This document shows positions 8,147 through 17,192 of a stretch of DNA of 64,000 nucleotides, piece by piece; the stretch's first letter is position 1, and each line of letters begins with the position of its first letter. A program made the position numbers and the translations under genes. This DNA comes from an uncultured Clostridia bacterium (lineage in GTDB: Bacteria > Bacillota > Clostridia > UBA1381): contig CAKSNH010000007.1 of NCBI GenBank assembly GCA_934476075.1, positions 1 to 64,000 of the forward strand, read 5' to 3'. Under the pieces are notes generated by a model. That model searched no databases and was not told the origin of the DNA. It was given only the letters and a program-made list of their open reading frames with translations.

Positions 8147-9569
8147 TTTTTTCTCCTTTTCTTAACCGCAAATCCAACTTTTCCAGCAATACAACAATTA
8201 TACTGAATACGCCGAAATCAAAGCTCAGATTAAACAGATATAACTGTTTTGTAATATCCGCATTTCCGTTTCCGATATACGGCATCGGGAACTGTATTAA
8301 TCCCATTAATAATACCAGCATATATAATAATTCGTATTTATTTTTTGTTTTTCGGTAGTCATATATTCCGAAAGCAAAGAAAATTAAATATATCGGTATA
8401 ATAAAAAACAATGTTTTCGGCAAATGATTGCGGATATTTCCGTACAGGTCAAATCTGTAATCATTTGCTCCCGGTTCTTTTCCCGCACTCTTTTCAAAAG
8501 TACCCAAATCAATGTAATTATCAAACGCTTTTTTCGCCGTAATTTCCATTGCGTTTATCAATCTGTCAAAATGTGTCAGATAAAACTTTATCAGCTTTCC
8601 GTTGTTCATTTTGCTGTAAAATTTCTCCTGCATTATGTCCGTACGAGGCGGATATTTGTATTCATCGGGTGACAAATATGCGTGTTTCCCCGCATCTTGT
8701 GCCATATCGGTATCAATACCCAAACTCTCCAAATCCGCCGCCGGATTATCGCTGTCCTTTAAAATACCGTAAAATACACTGTTGTACTGCGTATCGTTGT
8801 TAAGTCCATGACCGTGGATTAGATAATGTCCGCCGGTGTACCACACCAATACACATAAAAAAATCACAATCAATTTTTTAAATCTGCAATGTTTTGCAAC
8901 ATATATAAATGCCGCCGTCACAAACGGAAACAACACAAAGCACTGTAATTTCGACCCAAGCAGCATTACCGACGCTGCAAACAGGAATATTATATGTCCC
9001 TTTCGGATATTGTCCCAATTCCTTATAATAAGCATTGATGCGGCAATAAACATCGCAATCGAAATCAGCATCATCGACTGCCCGTACATACTGTTAAACA
9101 GGGTCAGACTTGTGCCGTCAAAAAACACAAAAATAAACAGCACCGCAATGCAGCATTTAATTATCACGTTTTTAATCCTGATATTTCTGAAAATGATGAA
9201 ACATGACGAAATATAAAGCAAAAACATTACCGCCGCCAAAACCCGTGTGTCAAAATATTTCATAAAACATATCCGGCACAGAATTTTTGCAATAAAAATA
9301 GGATAAATATAGCTTGTGCACGGAATTATCCCCGACAAAAACAACGGATTGGTCAATGTCATTTTGTACTGCGGATTGACATAATCGTAATATGTATGCC
9401 CCTCCTTAAACATAAGCCCCGCCTGATTCATAACACGTTCAAAATCGCCCTGGTCCGCTATTCCCAATACCACAGGACAGTAAACCGCATATATGAACGC
9501 AAACAATCCAAGTATCAAAAAAATATAGTCCGCAGCCGAAAATTTTGATATGTACTTCTTAATATTCAT
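8139..9569 (-). CDS. Polytopic membrane protein of unknown function
   Basis: 476 residues with about 10-12 hydrophobic segments and a large polar loop at about residues 250-350 (the part with GHYLIHGHGLNNDTQYN and DSDNPAADLESLGID). The overall layout resembles membrane-bound glycosyltransferases of the GT-C type or Wzy/WsfD-like surface glycan enzymes, but I see no diagnostic catalytic motif and give no function. It overlaps the start of rnr by 8 nt. Upstream (9570-9632) there is no other gene on this strand, so it probably leads the rnr operon. Confidence 0.8.
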   Translation of the reverse strand: MNIKKYISKFSAADYIFLILGLFAFIYAVYCPVVLGIADQGDFERVMNQAGLMFKEGHTYYDYVNPQYKMTLTNPLFLSGIIPCTSYIYPIFIAKILCRICFMKYFDTRVLAAVMFLLYISSCFIIFRNIRIKNVIIKCCIAVLFIFVFFDGTSLTLFNSMYGQSMMLISIAMFIAASMLIIRNWDNIRKGHIIFLFAASVMLLGSKLQCFVLFPFVTAAFIYVAKHCRFKKLIVIFLCVLVWYTGGHYLIHGHGLNNDTQYNSVFYGILKDSDNPAADLESLGIDTDMAQDAGKHAYLSPDEYKYPPRTDIMQEKFYSKMNNGKLIKFYLTHFDRLINAMEITAKKAFDNYIDLGTFEKSAGKEPGANDYRFDLYGNIRNHLPKTLFFIIPIYLIFFAFGIYDYRKTKNKYELLYMLVLLMGLIQFPMPYIGNGNADITKQLYLFNLSFDFGVFSIIVVLLEKLDLRLRKGEKND

Positions 9570-9631
9570 TTTTTCAACCCCAATCGTACTTCAAATCCCT
9601 ATATCATATAATATTGTATACCAAAATTACA

Positions 9632-10602
9632 ATATATACAATAGAAATGTTGAAATTTGCATAAAACTATTGACTAAATTAAGTCAAGAAGTTATAATAA
9701 TTTTATACAATTTTATAATGGATTGGTATTCAGTGCAGTATGGAGCATAAGTGATTACTATTATATGTATATTTGTGATGTATTCGCAAATGATGTTAAT
9801 TGTAATTCTTGGCTTTATTTTTATGTCTGCATAATAGTCCAAAACATATGAAAGGATTGGTTATACACATGAAGAAAAAGAGTATTCTTATTCTTACAAT
9901 CATGGTAATCATTGCATTGGGACTTAACTATTTGGCTTTCTTCGGCTATAATATGTTTGGTTATACATACAATGGTATTTTTGATGAGAATAAGGGAATT
10001 AAGAAGGGCATCGACCTTGCAGGAGGTTCGGTAATAACATTCCAAGCCGATTCAAGCGACCCTACCGATGACCAAATGAACGTTGTTGAAACTATTTTCA
10101 AAACACGTTTAAACACTGCCGGCTATACAGAAGCAAGAATAAGCCGCAGTGCACACGACAAAATCACAGTTGAAATTCCGTCCGAAGCAGATACAGCCAA
10201 AGTCGCATCATTGCTTGGTTCAATGGCAAAGCTTACATTTGTTGACGCTGACGGCAACGTAATTTTGGACGGTGAAAACGACATTAAAGACGCACAGTAT
10301 GAGTACGGTGCATTGTCACAGGGTGGAAAAGCAGAAAACTATGTAAGACTTACATTTACAGATGAAGCTGTTTCTAAGTTTGCAGATGCAACATCTGCCG
10401 CCGCTGCCCGTGCATCGGAAGGCAAAAACTACATTTCAATCAAGATGGACGATACAATCATCATGTCGCCGTCTGTTAGGGAACAAATCACCAGCAACAC
10501 TTGTGTTGTTTCGGGCAATATGACAACCGAAAGTGCACAAGAACTTGCAAACCAAATCAAATCAGGTCAGCTGCCGTTTAACCTAAACGTTATTTCACAG
10601 GA
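9632..10602 (+). repeat. Tandem duplication unit 1 (secD promoter and 5' half)
   Basis: This 971-bp unit recurs immediately as 10603-11573. It holds promoter, leader and the first 245 or so codons of secD. The two copies match nearly perfectly through the leader and first 85 codons, then diverge more in the periplasmic-domain codons. The junction is at GGA|CTATATAC, where the end of the SecD segment is fused to the promoter region. Confidence 0.95.
9670..9698 (+). promoter_or_regulatory. Sigma-A promoter of the truncated secD copy
   Basis: TTGACT at 9670-9675, exactly 17 nt spacer, TATAAT at 9693-9698. A transcript would begin near 9705 and carry a leader of about 160 nt before the start codon. 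Confidence 0.85.
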
Positions 10603-10615
10603 CTATATACAATAG
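9869..10615 (+). CDS. Truncated SecD: first transmembrane segment and periplasmic P1 domain only
   Basis: Partial duplicate of the protein translocase subunit SecD, 248 residues against 422 in the intact copy downstream. It keeps the N-terminal transmembrane helix (about residues 5-30), the GIDLAGG motif and the large extracytoplasmic P1 domain, then ends at ISQD-YIQ-stop where the duplicated promoter begins. It lacks the five later membrane helices needed for proton-driven function. I chose the ATG giving MKKKSILILT because AAAGGA lies upstream; an upstream in-frame TTG at 9809 is unlikely. It has about 15 amino acid differences from the intact copy, all after residue 85 or so. It may be a relic or a separate membrane-anchored chaperone-like domain. 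Confidence 0.85.
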   Translation: MKKKSILILTIMVIIALGLNYLAFFGYNMFGYTYNGIFDENKGIKKGIDLAGGSVITFQADSSDPTDDQMNVVETIFKTRLNTAGYTEARISRSAHDKITVEIPSEADTAKVASLLGSMAKLTFVDADGNVILDGENDIKDAQYEYGALSQGGKAENYVRLTFTDEAVSKFADATSAAAARASEGKNYISIKMDDTIIMSPSVREQITSNTCVVSGNMTTESAQELANQIKSGQLPFNLNVISQDYIQ

Positions 10616-11573
10616 AAATGTTGAAATTTGCATAAAACTATTGACTAAATTAAGTCAAGAAGTTATAATAATTTTATGCAATTTTATAATGGATTGGTAT
10701 GCAGTGTTGTACAGAGCATAAGTGATTACCATTATATGTATATTTGTGATGTGTTCGCAAATGATGTTAATTGTAATTCTTGGCTTTATTTTTATGTCTG
10801 CATAATAGTCCAAAACATATGAAAGGATTGGTTATACACATGAAGAAAAAGAGTATTCTTATTCTTACAATCATGGTAATCATTGCATTGGGACTTAACT
10901 ATTTGGCTTTCTTCGGCTATAATATGTTTGGTTATACATACAATGGTATTTTTGATGAGAATAAGGGAATTAAGAAGGGCATCGACCTTGCAGGAGGTTC
11001 GGTAATAACATTCCAAGCCGATTCAAGCGACCCTACCGATGACCAAATGAACGTTGTTGAAACTATTTTCAAAACACGTTTAAACACTGCCGGCTATACA
11101 GAAGCAAGAATAAGCCGCAGCGAAAACGACAAAATCACAGTTGAAATTCCGTCTGAAACAGATACAGACAAAGCCGCATCATTGCTTGGTTCAATGGCAA
11201 AGCTTACATTTGTTGACGCTGACGGTAACGTAATTTTGGACGGTGCAACCGATGTTAAAGACGCACAGTATGAGTACGGCGCATTGTCACAGGGCGGAAA
11301 CGCAGAAAACTATGTAAGACTTACATTTACAGATGAAGCCGTTTCTAAGTTCGCCGAGGCAACATCTGCTGCCGCTGCCCGTGCATCAGAAGGCAAAAAC
11401 TACATTTCAATCAAGATGGACGATACAATCATCATGTCACCGTCTGTTAAAGAGCAAATCAACAGCAACACTTGTGTGGTTTCGGGTAATATGACAACCG
11501 AAAATGCAAAAGAACTTGCAAACCAAATCAAATCGGGTCAGCTGCCGTTTAACCTAAACATTATTTCACAGGA
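10603..11573 (+). repeat. Tandem duplication unit 2
   Basis: Second copy of the 971-bp unit that starts at 9632. It continues into the full-length secD reading frame. Both promoter hexamers and the start region are conserved at an offset of exactly 971 bp. Confidence 0.95.
10641..10669 (+). promoter_or_regulatory. Sigma-A promoter of secD-secF
   Basis: TTGACT at 10641-10646, 17-nt spacer, TATAAT at 10664-10669, identical to the promoter 971 bp upstream. It is followed by a leader of about 160 nt in which I recognise no known riboswitch. Confidence 0.85.
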
Positions 11574-12108
11574 TACAGTAGGTGCCGAGCTTGGTGCAAA
11601 CGCATTGCCTACAAGCTTGCTTGCAGCCGGTATCGGTGTTTTGCTGATTATGGTATTCATGATTGTTGTTTACAGACTTCCGGGCTTGATTGCCGACATT
11701 GCATTGCTTATCTATATCGGTATCGTATCATTAATTCTTGGTCTTGCAAGAGTTAATCTGAGCCTTTCGGGTATTGCCGGTATCGTGCTTTCAATCGGTA
11801 TGGCTGTTGACGCAAACGTAATTATCTTTGAAAGAATGAAAGAAGAAATGAAGCTTGGCAAGACTATTAAAGCGTCTGTTGAGGCCGGTTTCTCAAAAGC
11901 TTTCTCTGCTATTCTTGACTCAAATATTACAACTATCATTTCCTGCGTAGTTCTTTATGCGTCAGGTATAGGTACTGTTACAGGATTTGCATTGACACTT
12001 GGTATCGGTGTTGTTGTAAGTATGTTTACTGCTATTGTAATCACAAAATTATTGTTAAAACAACTTGTAAATCTTAATATTAAGAACCGTAAGTTGTTTT
12101 GTGCGTAA
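10840..12108 (+). CDS. secD: Protein translocase subunit SecD
   Basis: Membrane component of the SecDF complex, which uses the proton gradient to pull preproteins out of SecYEG. 422 residues from MKKKSILILT (AAAGGA upstream). One N-terminal membrane helix, the GIDLAGG motif, an extracytoplasmic P1 domain (about 35-245), then five membrane helices from about 255. SGIAGIVLSIGMAVDANVI at about 325-343 carries the conserved aspartate region of RND-type transporters, followed by FERMKEE. secF begins 15 nt downstream with its own GGAGG. The 5' 245 or so codons are duplicated upstream. Confidence 0.96.
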   Translation: MKKKSILILTIMVIIALGLNYLAFFGYNMFGYTYNGIFDENKGIKKGIDLAGGSVITFQADSSDPTDDQMNVVETIFKTRLNTAGYTEARISRSENDKITVEIPSETDTDKAASLLGSMAKLTFVDADGNVILDGATDVKDAQYEYGALSQGGNAENYVRLTFTDEAVSKFAEATSAAAARASEGKNYISIKMDDTIIMSPSVKEQINSNTCVVSGNMTTENAKELANQIKSGQLPFNLNIISQDTVGAELGANALPTSLLAAGIGVLLIMVFMIVVYRLPGLIADIALLIYIGIVSLILGLARVNLSLSGIAGIVLSIGMAVDANVIIFERMKEEMKLGKTIKASVEAGFSKAFSAILDSNITTIISCVVLYASGIGTVTGFALTLGIGVVVSMFTAIVITKLLLKQLVNLNIKNRKLFCA

Positions 12109-12123
12109 GAGGAGGGTGTAAAA

Positions 12124-13017
12124 ATGAAAGATATTGTAAAAAACAGAATTAAATTTCTTATTATACCTGCCCTTATTATCGTAATTGGTATTGTATGTTT
12201 CGCTGTTAAAGGCGGATTTAACTTTGATATTGAATTCATGGGCGGTATCAGAATGCAGGTAGATATGGAACAAGATGTTTCCGTTCAGGATATTGCAAAG
12301 GTAATTCAAGATAAGGCTAATGTTAAAGCGGTTGTTCAAAAATCAGGCACAGGCACTCAGGTTATAATCAAGACTCCTCCTGTTGAAGAAGAAACAAAGA
12401 ACGAAATCTTCACTGCTTTGAAGAACGAATATAATCTTACTGCTGACGCTCCAATGTCAGTAGGAAGTGCATCAGCAAGCTATGGTGTCGAAACTCAAAG
12501 AAAAACTTTCTTGTATACTTTAATTGCAATTATTTGTATTTTAATTTATATCGCATTCCGTTTTGAAATTCTTTCAGCGGTTATGGCGGTTGTTGCTCTT
12601 GCAATCAACATTCTTGTAATGCTTGCAGTATATTCTATTTCTTATGTACCTATCAATACAACATTTATTGCTGCTATGCTTACCGTTGTAGGTTATTCAA
12701 TCAATAACACAATCGTTGTATTTGACAGAATAAGAGAAAATATGAAGTCTATCAAGAAAGAATCTATCGGTGAAGTTGTAAACAATAGTATCTGGGAAAG
12801 TATGGGACGTACAATCAATACTACAATTACCACTTTGATTACTATTGTATTGCTTTACATCATCGGTGTTGCATCAATTAAGGAATTTGCATTCCCATTG
12901 ATTATCGGTGTGCTTGCCGGTGCTTACAGCTCAATCTTTATTGCAAGTCCGTTCTGGGCAGCATTGAAAGAAAGCTCTAATGCAAGAAAAGCCGCAGCAA
13001 GAAAATCTAAAAAATAA
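12124..13017 (+). CDS. secF: Protein translocase subunit SecF
   Basis: 297-residue partner of SecD in the accessory secretion motor. N-terminal membrane helix (about 10-30), EFMGGIRMQVDM at about residues 39-50 matching the SecF D/G-rich entry motif, an extracytoplasmic domain, then five helices from about 125. MLTVVGYSINNTIVVFDRIREN at about 181-202 is the family signature (quoted in two halves: MLTVVGYSINNT and IVVFDRIREN). The C-terminus is basic. AGGAGG lies upstream. The gene closes the operon before a clear terminator. Confidence 0.96.
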   Translation: MKDIVKNRIKFLIIPALIIVIGIVCFAVKGGFNFDIEFMGGIRMQVDMEQDVSVQDIAKVIQDKANVKAVVQKSGTGTQVIIKTPPVEEETKNEIFTALKNEYNLTADAPMSVGSASASYGVETQRKTFLYTLIAIICILIYIAFRFEILSAVMAVVALAINILVMLAVYSISYVPINTTFIAAMLTVVGYSINNTIVVFDRIRENMKSIKKESIGEVVNNSIWESMGRTINTTITTLITIVLLYIIGVASIKEFAFPLIIGVLAGAYSSIFIASPFWAALKESSNARKAAARKSKK

Positions 13018-13026
13018 TATATATTC

Positions 13027-13060
13027 AAAATACGTCTTGCCTTTGCAAGGCGTATTTTTT
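13027..13060 (+). terminator. Intrinsic terminator after secF
   Basis: Stem AAAATACG(T)CTTGC / GCAAG(G)CGTATTTT with a short CTTT loop and a T run on the plus strand. It separates secDF from the convergent rhamnosidase gene. Confidence 0.85.
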
Positions 13061-13129
13061 GTGCAAAAAAACAACACAATATCTATCAGCATATTGCCAA
13101 TAGATATTGTGTCCTCAATTATTTATATC

Positions 13130-13303
13130 TCACTCACCGTAGAATACATACTCCCCCGCCCCGACATTATATTCTTTGCCCGATATTATAATCTTCGCCG
13201 CAACAGGTGTCTTTATTTCATATTTCGTTCCGCCGTCTGTATTTGTCCACTTTGACACAATCTTGCCGCCAATAGAATTATACTCCGCTTCAAGCCAATC
13301 TAT
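13130..13303 (-). pseudogene. Orphaned C-terminal 57 codons of the GH78 rhamnosidase
   Basis: Directly after the stop of the rhamnosidase frame the same frame stays open for 57 more codons, beginning IDWLEAEYNSIGGKIVSKW and ending VGAGEYVFYGE before TGA at 13130-13132. This reads as the beta-sandwich domain that normally closes bacterial alpha-L-rhamnosidases. It is therefore the cut-off tail of the neighbouring gene, not an independent one; it has no start codon or ribosome binding site. Confidence 0.8.
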
Positions 13304-15295
13304 TTATTTCGACGGCACCGGTTCAATCACCACTCGTTCAAATCCGACACATTCATTATCGGGTTTTATTCCACCCGCAACAGAATATATCCAATCTATC
13401 ACTGAACCATACGCATAATGGTTATACGAATTCATATCATCGCTCCAAAATGTACCGTCCTCTTTTACTCCGTCCCAATGCTCCCATATTGTTGTCGCTC
13501 CGTGATTAACCTCATACAGCCATGACGGATATTCCTCCTGCAACAGCAATTTATAGGCGGTATCCGCATACCCGTTTTCACTCAGTGCATATAACAGATA
13601 CGGTGTTCCCACAAATCCCGTCTGCAATTTATATCCGTTATTTTTAATCATCTCATTAAGAGATTTTGCAGCTTTCTCTTTGTCATCGGTAAGATTAAAA
13701 TATAAAGCCAAAACGTGCTCGGTCTGGGTGGTAAGCTTTGAAAAAGTCTTTTTGAATGTACTTACAATATTTTCGTACAAATCCTCATATTCCGCCATAT
13801 CCTTGCCCAGTACGTTACCTGCTTTAATAAGCAGCTGTGTCGAATAAGCATAAAATGCACTTGCAATAAAATTATCAGACGTACTTCCACGATAGCTTCC
13901 CAACGGTGCGTCCAACGCAAGCCAATCACCGTAATGTTTGCTCCACAATTTACATTCATTTTCGTTACAGGTCCATAAATACTTGTCAATACTGTCATTG
14001 GTCATGTAATCAACCCATTTTTTCATGGCGTAATTATCTTCAAGGTCTTTTTTGTCGCCGTACATTGTATATAACCGCCACGCAATAATGTTTATTACAT
14101 CGCCCCATGCCGTACTTGCACCCTTCAAATTCCAAAAATTCGGAACTGTATCGGGCACAGAACCGTTCTCTCTTTGTTCCGCACGCAAATCGCCCAGCCA
14201 CTTTTCAAAAAATTTCTTCACATCATAGTTATAGCAAGCCGTTTTAACAAACACTTGTGCATCGCCCGTCCAACCCATACGCTCGTCACGCTGCGGACAA
14301 TCTGTCGGTATATCAAGAAAGTTATCCCTCTGCGACCACAAAGTATTTGAAAACAGCTGATTTAGTTTTTGATTTGATGTGCGGATATATCCCGTCCGTT
14401 TTATGTCCGCATACACCGCAATCGCACAAAAATTGTTCAAATCAATCTCGTCCGCATACTCATCAAGGCGAATATACCTAAATCCATAAAATGTAAAATG
14501 CGGTTTATATTCCTGCTTGCCGTCCTTGCAAATATATGTAATTGCTGCCTTTGCACTTCTGTAATTCGCATTGTAAAAGTTGCCGTCCTTGTCAAGCACC
14601 TCGGCACATGACATTTTAATTCTATCTCCCTTTTTCGCATTTACACAAAATGACACATACCCCGTAATATTCTGTCCGAAATCAATCACTTTTTCACCCT
14701 TCGGCGTAATAATTAATTGCTTGGGAACTATCCTTTCATGCTCGCAGACAATCTCGCCCTCCTGTAAAATCAAAATATCCTTATCCAAATCAACAATTTC
14801 AGCACCTTGTAAATCCGCCGTTTCCGCCGATGCGTCATAAGTTTCACCGTCCCACAAATCATTGGCAATTATCTTGCTTTTTCGTGCAGACCAGCTTTCA
14901 TCGGTGTATATATGCTCATTCGTACCGTCCGTATAAATAATTTCAATATCGGCAATTATCGCACATGGCTTTGCATTAATATCTTTACGATTTGCACTTA
15001 TACGCCCCCTGTGCCAACCATTGCCCACCGCAACAACTATATTGTTACTCTCAGCCATAATATCCGTAATATCATAGACCTGATATTGCAATCTTTTATT
15101 ATATGCCGTACAGCCGGGTGCAAATATGAAATTCCCTATTCTTTTTCCGTTTAAATGTGCCTCATAAACACCGATTGCCGTAATTGATATTTTAGCGGAC
15201 TTAACCCCCCTTTTTGCCGTAAAATCATGAACAAATTCCACTGCCTCATCTTTAATTTCAAACTTTTGCGTAATCCAATTTGCCTGTGTAATCAT
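13304..15295 (-). CDS. Alpha-L-rhamnosidase (GH78), truncated by an in-frame stop
   Basis: 663-residue glycoside hydrolase family 78 enzyme that releases terminal L-rhamnose from plant glycans such as rhamnogalacturonan or flavonoid glycosides. N-terminal beta-sandwich domains (about 1-290), then the (alpha/alpha)6 catalytic barrel with CPQRDERMGWTGDAQ at about 326-340 (carrying the general-acid region) and TIWEHWDG at about 596-603. No signal peptide, so probably cytosolic. The frame ends IEPVPSK-TAA, but codons after the TAA continue the family's C-terminal domain; a single AAA-to-TAA change would explain it. It lies 2 nt after the AraC gene. Confidence 0.9.
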   Translation of the reverse strand: MITQANWITQKFEIKDEAVEFVHDFTAKRGVKSAKISITAIGVYEAHLNGKRIGNFIFAPGCTAYNKRLQYQVYDITDIMAESNNIVVAVGNGWHRGRISANRKDINAKPCAIIADIEIIYTDGTNEHIYTDESWSARKSKIIANDLWDGETYDASAETADLQGAEIVDLDKDILILQEGEIVCEHERIVPKQLIITPKGEKVIDFGQNITGYVSFCVNAKKGDRIKMSCAEVLDKDGNFYNANYRSAKAAITYICKDGKQEYKPHFTFYGFRYIRLDEYADEIDLNNFCAIAVYADIKRTGYIRTSNQKLNQLFSNTLWSQRDNFLDIPTDCPQRDERMGWTGDAQVFVKTACYNYDVKKFFEKWLGDLRAEQRENGSVPDTVPNFWNLKGASTAWGDVINIIAWRLYTMYGDKKDLEDNYAMKKWVDYMTNDSIDKYLWTCNENECKLWSKHYGDWLALDAPLGSYRGSTSDNFIASAFYAYSTQLLIKAGNVLGKDMAEYEDLYENIVSTFKKTFSKLTTQTEHVLALYFNLTDDKEKAAKSLNEMIKNNGYKLQTGFVGTPYLLYALSENGYADTAYKLLLQEEYPSWLYEVNHGATTIWEHWDGVKEDGTFWSDDMNSYNHYAYGSVIDWIYSVAGGIKPDNECVGFERVVIEPVPSK

Positions 15296-15297
15296 AA

Positions 15298-16167
15298 TTA
15301 TATTCCTTTCTGTTTTTTATATGTATTTGGTGATACTCCTGTGGTTTCGGTAAAATATTTTCTGAAATTCGACAGCGATTTAAAACCGCATAAGTAACAT
15401 ACATCGCCAACCGATAAATTGCCGCTCTGCAAAAGCTTTTTTGCACGCTCAACCCGTTTTTCCTTTATGTACTGCGTTATGTTTTTCCCGGTTGATTTTT
15501 TAAAATACCGTGACAAATAGTATGTCGAAAAATGTACTTGTGCCGCCAAAATTTCAAGCGTTAAATCCATTTCCAAATGATGGTCTATATAATCGGCAAG
15601 AATATCTATCTCCTGTTTTTCATTGTGTATCGGCTCTGATTTGCCCAGCTGTATATCATAAATCCGACTAATCTCAACCAACAAATTTATCAGCAAATTA
15701 GTCATTATTTTTTCGTCGCACAAATTTTCTCTGTTATATTCGCTCTGCATTATCTGGAAAATACATTTTACAGACTGATAATCATTGTCTTTTAAACATA
15801 GCGAAAATGATTTTTTATCTTTAAGCACACTGTAAAATTCCGTTTTCTTTACCGATTCTGTTTTAAGATACTCTTTCACCGCATCATCAAAATATTGTCT
15901 TGTAAACAATCCATTGCATATCCACACCATATTTTTAGCGTCATTATCATGTGCTGCAATGCAGTGCTCTGTGTTCGGACTCATAAAAACAATCGACCCA
16001 CTTCCTATATTTTTCCTGCCGTCCGTCATATACTGATACCCAATTCCGTCATATACATATGCAATCTCATAAAATTCATGTGCGTGCATATATATGTTTG
16101 ACGATTCCGCACACCGAAAAAAATGATACTTATCCTTAATAAATTCATTCTCCGTATAAAACAGCAT
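15298..16167 (-). CDS. AraC family transcriptional regulator
   Basis: 289 residues. An N-terminal cupin sensor domain (about 1-150, with MHAHEFYEIAYVYDG and MSPNTEHC) is followed by a C-terminal pair of helix-turn-helix motifs (about 188-285): LEILAAQVHFSTYYLSRYFK and SVGDVCYLCGFKSLSNFRKY. The sensor domain normally binds a sugar; rhamnose or a rhamnose-containing oligosaccharide is the natural guess because the rhamnosidase gene follows 2 nt later in the same operon. This ligand is inference. GGAGGTGAG precedes the start. Confidence 0.93.
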   Translation of the reverse strand: MLFYTENEFIKDKYHFFRCAESSNIYMHAHEFYEIAYVYDGIGYQYMTDGRKNIGSGSIVFMSPNTEHCIAAHDNDAKNMVWICNGLFTRQYFDDAVKEYLKTESVKKTEFYSVLKDKKSFSLCLKDNDYQSVKCIFQIMQSEYNRENLCDEKIMTNLLINLLVEISRIYDIQLGKSEPIHNEKQEIDILADYIDHHLEMDLTLEILAAQVHFSTYYLSRYFKKSTGKNITQYIKEKRVERAKKLLQSGNLSVGDVCYLCGFKSLSNFRKYFTETTGVSPNTYKKQKGI

Positions 16168-16188
16168 TTTCTCACCTCCGATACTGAG

Positions 16189-16217
16189 ATTATATCACCA
16201 AATTATTCATCACTCAA
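16189..16217 (-). promoter_or_regulatory. Sigma-A promoter of the araC-rhamnosidase operon
   Basis: Minus-strand TTGAGT at 16212-16217, 17-nt spacer, TATAAT at 16189-16194. The transcript would start near 16182, leaving a very short leader before the AraC start at 16167. Confidence 0.75.
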
Positions 16218-16257
16218 TACAAAAAACTCCCCATGACAAAATATAGGCGGTTCCGAA

Positions 16258-16306
16258 CAAAAAAATAGCTATAAAAATGCACATATAATCTGCACATTTT
16301 TATAGC
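16258..16306 (-). terminator. Intrinsic terminator after proC
   Basis: Perfect 12-bp stem GCTATAAAAATG / CATTTTTATAGC with a 15-nt loop, followed on the minus strand by a T run (16259-16265). Confidence 0.85.
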
Positions 16307-16323
16307 CTGTTAAGAATATATCT

Positions 16324-17118
16324 TTACATATTGTTTGCCTTTTCGGTGCAAGCGTTCATTGCCTTTATAACCGCCGCACGCATACCTTCTTCTTCCAATA
16401 CCTTCACCGCACGGATTGTAGTTCCCGCCGGCGAGCAAACCATATCTTTCAATTCACCCGGATGCTTGCCCGTATCCAAAACCATCTTAGCCGAACCAAG
16501 CACCGCTTGTGCCGCCAATTTATAAGCCGTACTGCGTGGAATACCGTCATAGACCGCCGCATCAGCCATAGCCTCAATGAACATATACACATATGCCGGA
16601 CTGCTGCTTGTCAATGCAACAACCGAATTGAGCATTTTTTCGTTCATCAGTTCCACATCACCGACTGCCTCAAACAACTCACGCACTTTTGCATACTCCT
16701 GTTCCGTAACAGGATTTTCATAACACATAATTGTCATACCCTCGCCGACCATTGCCGGAGTATTCGGCATAGTTCTTATAACCTTTGCATCAAATCCCAG
16801 CCAGCCTTTGATTTTCTCAATAGTGATACCCGGAGCAATGCTTACAAACAACACATTTTCCTTGTTTGCCAAATTTGAAAGTTCCGTCACAACAACAGGA
16901 TATACATTCGGTTTAACCGCAATAATAATTACATCTGCATCTTTTGCAGCCTCCAAATTATTTTTGCTTGTTTGTATACCCTTGCTCTGTGCAATGTTCA
17001 ATTTATTGTCATCAAGGTCGGTAACACAAATATCGTTACCGCTTATAACGCCTTTTTTCACAATACCGTCAACCAACGCAGTTGACATATTTCCCGCACC
17101 GATTACAGTTAATTTCAT
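16324..17118 (-). CDS. proC: Pyrroline-5-carboxylate reductase
   Basis: Catalyses the last step of proline synthesis, NAD(P)H-dependent reduction of 1-pyrroline-5-carboxylate. 264 residues, the normal length. The Rossmann nucleotide-binding motif is at the N-terminus (LTVIGAGNMSTALVDG), IRTMPNTPAMVGEGMT is at about 115-130, and the C-terminal signature is CSPAGTTIRAVKVLEEEGMR. AGGGGGA precedes the start. It stands alone with its own terminator. Confidence 0.96.
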   Translation of the reverse strand: MKLTVIGAGNMSTALVDGIVKKGVISGNDICVTDLDDNKLNIAQSKGIQTSKNNLEAAKDADVIIIAVKPNVYPVVVTELSNLANKENVLFVSIAPGITIEKIKGWLGFDAKVIRTMPNTPAMVGEGMTIMCYENPVTEQEYAKVRELFEAVGDVELMNEKMLNSVVALTSSSPAYVYMFIEAMADAAVYDGIPRSTAYKLAAQAVLGSAKMVLDTGKHPGELKDMVCSPAGTTIRAVKVLEEEGMRAAVIKAMNACTEKANNM

Positions 17119-17192
17119 ATATATGTCCCCCTATTTGTAGAATTGCAAAAATGAGGTGCAAAATCAATTTTTGCACCTCTTAAAATTTCCGA

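Noticed and set aside
9700..9868. secD leader considered as a riboswitch
   Set aside because: About 160 nt, no known aptamer motif and no terminator or sequestering hairpin seen; left as an ordinary leader.
9632..11573. Tandem repeat considered as CRISPR or insertion sequence
   Set aside because: Only two copies of a long unit that contains the secD promoter and coding sequence, with no terminal inverted repeats or transposase.
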